From Bradyrhizobium glycinis (GTDB lineage: Bacteria > Pseudomonadota > Alphaproteobacteria > Rhizobiales > Xanthobacteraceae), in contig NZ_JACCHQ010000029.1 in assembly GCF_016031655.1 (NCBI RefSeq), forward strand, positions 1 to 64,000: DNA of 64,000 nt, given 5' to 3'. Position 1 is the stretch's first letter; each line of letters starts with the position of its first letter. The notes under the pieces are model-generated. The model was given only the letters and a program-made list of their open reading frames with translations, was not told the origin of the DNA and ran no database searches. A program made the position numbers and the translations under genes. Positions 61,526 to 64,000 of the stretch are shown piece by piece.

Positions 61526-61885
61526 ATGCGTAGCCGCAATGAAAAATCCATCCGACTCGCACGACGCTTGCGCGCTGATCAAACAGACGCCGAGACGGTT
61601 CTCTGGAATAGCATTCGCAATCGGAGGATCGATGGGCACAAATTCGTCAGGCAAGAGCCGATCATCGGCTACATCTGCGATTTCGTGTGTCGCGAGAAGC
61701 GGATCGTCATAGAGGTCGACGGGGGGCAGCACAATGAGTCCGCAGCGGATGCTGTTCGAGACGAGCGCTTCAGGGAGAAGGGCTACAAGGTGCTGCGCTT
61801 CTGGAACAACGATGTCCTCGGGAACACCGAAGGAGTTCTCGTCGTGATTCAGGCTGAGCTCGCGGCGGCGGGAAACGGGACTTAA
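61526..61885 (+). CDS. DUF559 endonuclease-like protein embedded in repeats
   Basis: The 119-residue protein is of the DUF559 family, related to very-short-patch-repair (Vsr)-like nucleases: RLRADQTDAETVLWNSIRNR, KFVRQEPIIGYICDFVCREK, IVIEVDGGQHNE with the acidic catalytic candidates (Asp of CDF, Glu and Asp of EVDGGQH), and YKVLRFWNNDVLGN. The gene is directly preceded by GGGTGAGGGGCAGGGCA of a repeat module and its TAA is directly joined to the next repeat (61886). Function unknown; the context suggests a mobile or selfish unit. Confidence 0.88.
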   Translation: MRSRNEKSIRLARRLRADQTDAETVLWNSIRNRRIDGHKFVRQEPIIGYICDFVCREKRIVIEVDGGQHNESAADAVRDERFREKGYKVLRFWNNDVLGNTEGVLVVIQAELAAAGNGT

Positions 61886-62103
61886 CCTCTCCCCGCCTTT
61901 CTGCGGGGAGAGGTCGGATCGCTGCGGCGCGCATTTGCGCGCTTGAGCGATCCGGGTGAGGGGCAGGGCACACTGTTGCCAGGAGGGAGTCCGTTCGACT
62001 CCCACATTGACAGTGCGTGCATCGCGCACATCGCCTACAATCAAGACCGAACTCGCGGAGGCAGCCCCTCACCCCACCCTCTCCCCGTAAGAACGGGGAG
62101 ATG
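61886..62103. repeat. Family-D repeat following the DUF559 gene
   Basis: A module of the same order as 61267-61485: CCTCTCCCCGCCTTTCTGCG with GGGAGAGG, GGATCGCTG-GAGCGATCC, GGGTGAGGGGCAGGGCAC, a variable core, then CCCCTCACCCCACCCTCTCC with CCGTAAGAACGGGG. Outside the core the two modules are very similar, so they form a direct repeat around the DUF559 gene. Confidence 0.87.
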
Positions 62104-62155
62104 GAGCGCGAGAGCATCGCATCCTGCCGATTGGGCCTACAGGAGACACCGCCCC

Positions 62156-62479
62156 ATGTACATCGCCATGAACCGCTTCCGCGTCGCCAAGGGCTCCGAG
62201 GCTGCCTTCGAGCAGGTCTGGCTCACGCGCGACACCCATCTCGACAAGGTGCCGGGCTTCATCGAGTTTCATCTGCTGCGCGGGCCGGAAGCCGAGGACC
62301 ACACGCTGTACGCCTCGCACACCGTATGGGCGAATTATGCGGCGTTCGAGGCCTGGACCAAGTCGGAAGCGTTTCGCGCAGCGCATCACAAGGCCGGCGA
62401 TAACAAGCCGCTCTATCTCGGCCATCCCCAGTTCGAAGGTTTCGAGGTGATGCAGACCGTGGGGCGCGGCGCCAAGTAG
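62156..62479 (+). CDS. IsdG-type haem-degrading monooxygenase (ABM fold), HmuD-like
   Basis: The 107-residue dimeric alpha/beta-barrel type protein has the IsdG set of catalytic residues at the expected places: N6 (YIAMNRF), W67 (EAWTKS) and H77 (AAHHKA). The pattern VPGFIEFHLLRGP and YASHTVWANYAAFEAW supports it. Bradyrhizobium is known to have IsdG-like haem oxygenases HmuQ and HmuD, which release iron from haem. No haem uptake genes are adjacent, so the physiological role is inferred. AGGAGAC lies about 11 nt before ATG 62156. Confidence 0.8.
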   Translation: MYIAMNRFRVAKGSEAAFEQVWLTRDTHLDKVPGFIEFHLLRGPEAEDHTLYASHTVWANYAAFEAWTKSEAFRAAHHKAGDNKPLYLGHPQFEGFEVMQTVGRGAK

Positions 62480-62498
62480 TGCTGCCGGCAAAAAAATG

Positions 62499-62533
62499 CG
62501 GCCCCTGTCAGACGCGGCGACTGACGGGGACCG
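62499..62533. terminator. Stem-loop after the haem monooxygenase gene
   Basis: CGG-CCCC-GTCAG pairs with CTGAC-GGGG-CCG with two single-base bulges around a 9-nt loop. It lies 20 nt past the stop. No T-run follows, so it could stabilise RNA or mark a rho-linked end. The remaining gap up to 62646 has no gene. Confidence 0.5.
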
Positions 62534-62646
62534 CTTGGGGCGCATGATCGGTGACGGGGGCCTGACCAGACGCAGGGGCAGCGTAGCCTTGCCGTGTTAC
62601 GCGCCGGTGACAGGCGGGGTTATCCACAGGCCCCACGGCGCAGGGC

Positions 62647-63102
62647 TCAGAAGATCTTGCGATAGACGATGAAGCCGGATCGCTCCGCGACCTTGTCGTA
62701 GAGGCGCTGCGCCGTGAGATTGGTCTCGTGCGTCTGCCAGTAGACGCGCGGCGATCCCGCCAGCTTCGCCCGCTCGTAGACGCCATGGATCAAGGCCGAG
62801 CCGACGCCCTTGCCGCGCGCGGCCTCGGACGTGAACAGGTCCTGCAAATAGCAGGACGGCTCGATCGCGGTGGTGCTGCGATGGAACAGATAGTGCGTCA
62901 GCCCGAGCAAGTGGCCATCGCTTTCGGCGACCAGCGCATGCATCGGCTCATAGGCATCGAAGAAGCGCTGCCACGTCATCCGCGTGATCTCGGGCGCGAG
63001 CGCGGTCGGACCGGAGCGACCGTAAAAGGCGTTGTAGCCGTCCCACAACGGCAGCCATTGATCGTAATCCTGCCTGGTGACGGCGCGAATGATGAGCGAC
63101 AT
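62647..63102 (-). CDS. GNAT family N-acetyltransferase
   Basis: The 151-residue protein is a single GNAT domain. The acetyl-CoA loop is in SEAARGKGVGSALIHGVYERA and the C-terminal strand NLTAQRLYDKVAERSGFIVY is typical; the pattern LQDLFTSEAARGKGVG is conserved in this group. The acceptor is unknown. It lies between the haem monooxygenase and the PAS gene and has no obvious partner. Confidence 0.9.
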   Translation of the reverse strand: MSLIIRAVTRQDYDQWLPLWDGYNAFYGRSGPTALAPEITRMTWQRFFDAYEPMHALVAESDGHLLGLTHYLFHRSTTAIEPSCYLQDLFTSEAARGKGVGSALIHGVYERAKLAGSPRVYWQTHETNLTAQRLYDKVAERSGFIVYRKIF

Positions 63103-63189
63103 GTGAACTTCTGCGATCTCGGACGTTGCGCGACGAAGGGACGCCCTTCATACGTGATGATCGTACTGCCGATCAATCGCACACGCGCA

Positions 63190-64000
63190 TCACTCCGCAA
63201 CGCGCAAGGTCCGGATCAGCTTGCGGCCGGTCGGACCGCGCAGCGAGCGGTAGTAGTCGGCGCGTGCCGGCGCATCGGTGTGGCGCACGAGGTCGGTCAC
63301 CGGGGTGTAGCTCAGCATCCGCCCGCCATCGGGGAGTGCGGTGCAGACGAAGCGCAGCACCTCGCCGTTGCGCAGCTCGATCTTGATCGGCGTGGCATCG
63401 CCGACCCGCACCATCTCCATGCGCTGGGCGATGAAGGTGCCGAGCTCGTCCTCGGGCAGCTCGAACGCGCCGGTGTCGCGGCCGTGATACATCAGAGCGA
63501 TGAAGGGGGGCCTCGCGTCGGCGACCTCGTCCGGCACCGCAAAATAGTCGCGGAACGCGCGGTTGATGAATTCGGCCCGGGTCTCGGCATCGAGCAGCAC
63601 GATGCCGAGATCGATCTTGTCGAGCGCGGCCGACAGGCGCGCGGCAATGGCGTGGCTGCGGCGCTCGGCCGCGAAACTGCCGAGCAGCCGCTCGCGAATC
63701 AGCCCGGTGATGCCGGCGGTGCCGAAAGCGGTGACCGCCAGGAGGCCGAGCTGCACCAGATCGGCGGCGCCATGGCCGGAAAGGCCGTGGCGGTTGAGGA
63801 AGAACAGAGCTGTGGCGATCACCGCGACGATCGCGGTCGTCACGGCGGAGGCGAGACCTGCGAGCGCGCCGGCGAGAGCCACGATGCCGACGAACAGCGG
63901 GGCGGGCGAGGGCGCGGGGACGAAGCGATCGAGCACCATCGCCAGCAGCAGGGTCGCTGCCGCCAGCGCCGGACCGGAGATCGCACGCCATCCGAACCGC
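63190..64000 (-). CDS. Membrane-anchored PAS-domain protein, 3' part (5' end outside the window)
   Basis: The frame stays open to position 64000, so the true start is beyond the window; an internal Met at 63939 is likely not the start. The visible 269 residues have three to four hydrophobic helices (LAAATLLLAMVLDRF, VGIVALAGALAGLASAVTTA, VIATALFFLNRHG, LLAVTAFGTAGITGLI), then a PAS domain (AALDKIDLGIVLLDAETRAE, FINRAFRDYF). After the PAS comes only a beta-rich end (PIKIELRNGEVLRFVCTALP) and no kinase, GGDEF or EAL domain before the stop. It may be a sensor for a separate partner. Confidence 0.72.
   Translation of the reverse strand, partial: RFGWRAISGPALAAATLLLAMVLDRFVPAPSPAPLFVGIVALAGALAGLASAVTTAIVAVIATALFFLNRHGLSGHGAADLVQLGLLAVTAFGTAGITGLIRERLLGSFAAERRSHAIAARLSAALDKIDLGIVLLDAETRAEFINRAFRDYFAVPDEVADARPPFIALMYHGRDTGAFELPEDELGTFIAQRMEMVRVGDATPIKIELRNGEVLRFVCTALPDGGRMLSYTPVTDLVRHTDAPARADYYRSLRGPTGRKLIRTLRVAE

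Noticed and set aside
61526..61885. DUF559 as a patch-repair endonuclease of a restriction-modification system
   Set aside because: No methyltransferase or restriction gene is adjacent; only the general nuclease-like fold can be supported.
62620..62628. Perfect TTATCCACA DnaA-box match
   Set aside because: A single 9-mer is expected about once per 130 kb per strand by chance; no second box, AT-rich region or replication gene lies near.

Overview
The window looks like a chromosomal segment of a high-GC alphaproteobacterium close to Bradyrhizobium (Nitrobacteraceae). The evidence is the Rhizobiales-type gene sets and protein sequences: RibH2-type lumazine synthase under an FMN riboswitch, a bL25/CTC protein with an Ala-rich tail, Omp25/31-type porin, a MarR-OmpR-EnvZ cluster next to ilvE, and UvrB with a long N-terminal extension. 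Most gaps also carry imperfect palindromic repeats of the kind common in that genus. I see no rRNA, tRNA, CRISPR array, prophage or recognisable transposase. This is mostly core genome.

Layout. 1-9.7 kb: 5' end of mutL, a small secreted protein, arfB, then a minus-strand block ribF-ileS-lspA-exported protein-M16 peptidase pair (one catalytic, one lacking HxxEH). 9.9-16 kb: orphan CheY, HAD hydrolase with a TipF-like degenerate EAL protein, a methyltransferase, and a YihY/BrkB membrane protein with a small membrane partner. 15.9-20.3 kb: prmB-moaE-moaD-pgsA, tightly overlapped, and uvrC. 20.5-25 kb: porin, cold-shock protein, rlmJ, RNase T2 and small exported proteins. 25.2-29.4 kb: MarR/OmpR/histidine-kinase operon divergent from ilvE. 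29.5-36.5 kb: DUF2314 protein, hisS, 4-OT tautomerase, FlK-like thioesterase, proC, YbjN-like protein, FMN riboswitch-ribH2, prs.

36.7-43.5 kb: lipoprotein, pgeF-NDUFAF7-type methyltransferase-lgt operon, ubiK, rplY-pth-ychF. 43.6-50 kb: DUF4282 protein, two overlapping MaoC-like hydratases, two very small membrane proteins arranged tail to tail, a secreted protein with a beta-strand-rich C-terminus, and two NTF2-like paralogues. 50.1-58.4 kb: uvrB, two small unknown proteins, LysR regulator divergent from a TauE/SafE transporter plus overlapping small partner, GST, an overlapping exported pair, and a CWC cysteine-rich protein. 58.5-64 kb: DUF1800/DUF1501 export pair, a DUF559 nuclease-like gene embedded in repeat modules, an IsdG-type haem monooxygenase, a GNAT acetyltransferase and the 3' part of a membrane PAS protein.

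The most unusual signal is the repeat landscape. At least eight families of intergenic inverted repeats occur, often touching stop codons. At 61.3-62.1 kb a DUF559 gene sits exactly between two copies of one family, and the upstream copy appears to carry a decayed 5' fragment of the same gene. That suggests DUF559 genes and these repeats may belong to one element. Other leads are a near-perfect 22-bp palindrome before RNase T2, a hairpin-rich rplY leader, and several unexplained palindromes near promoters.
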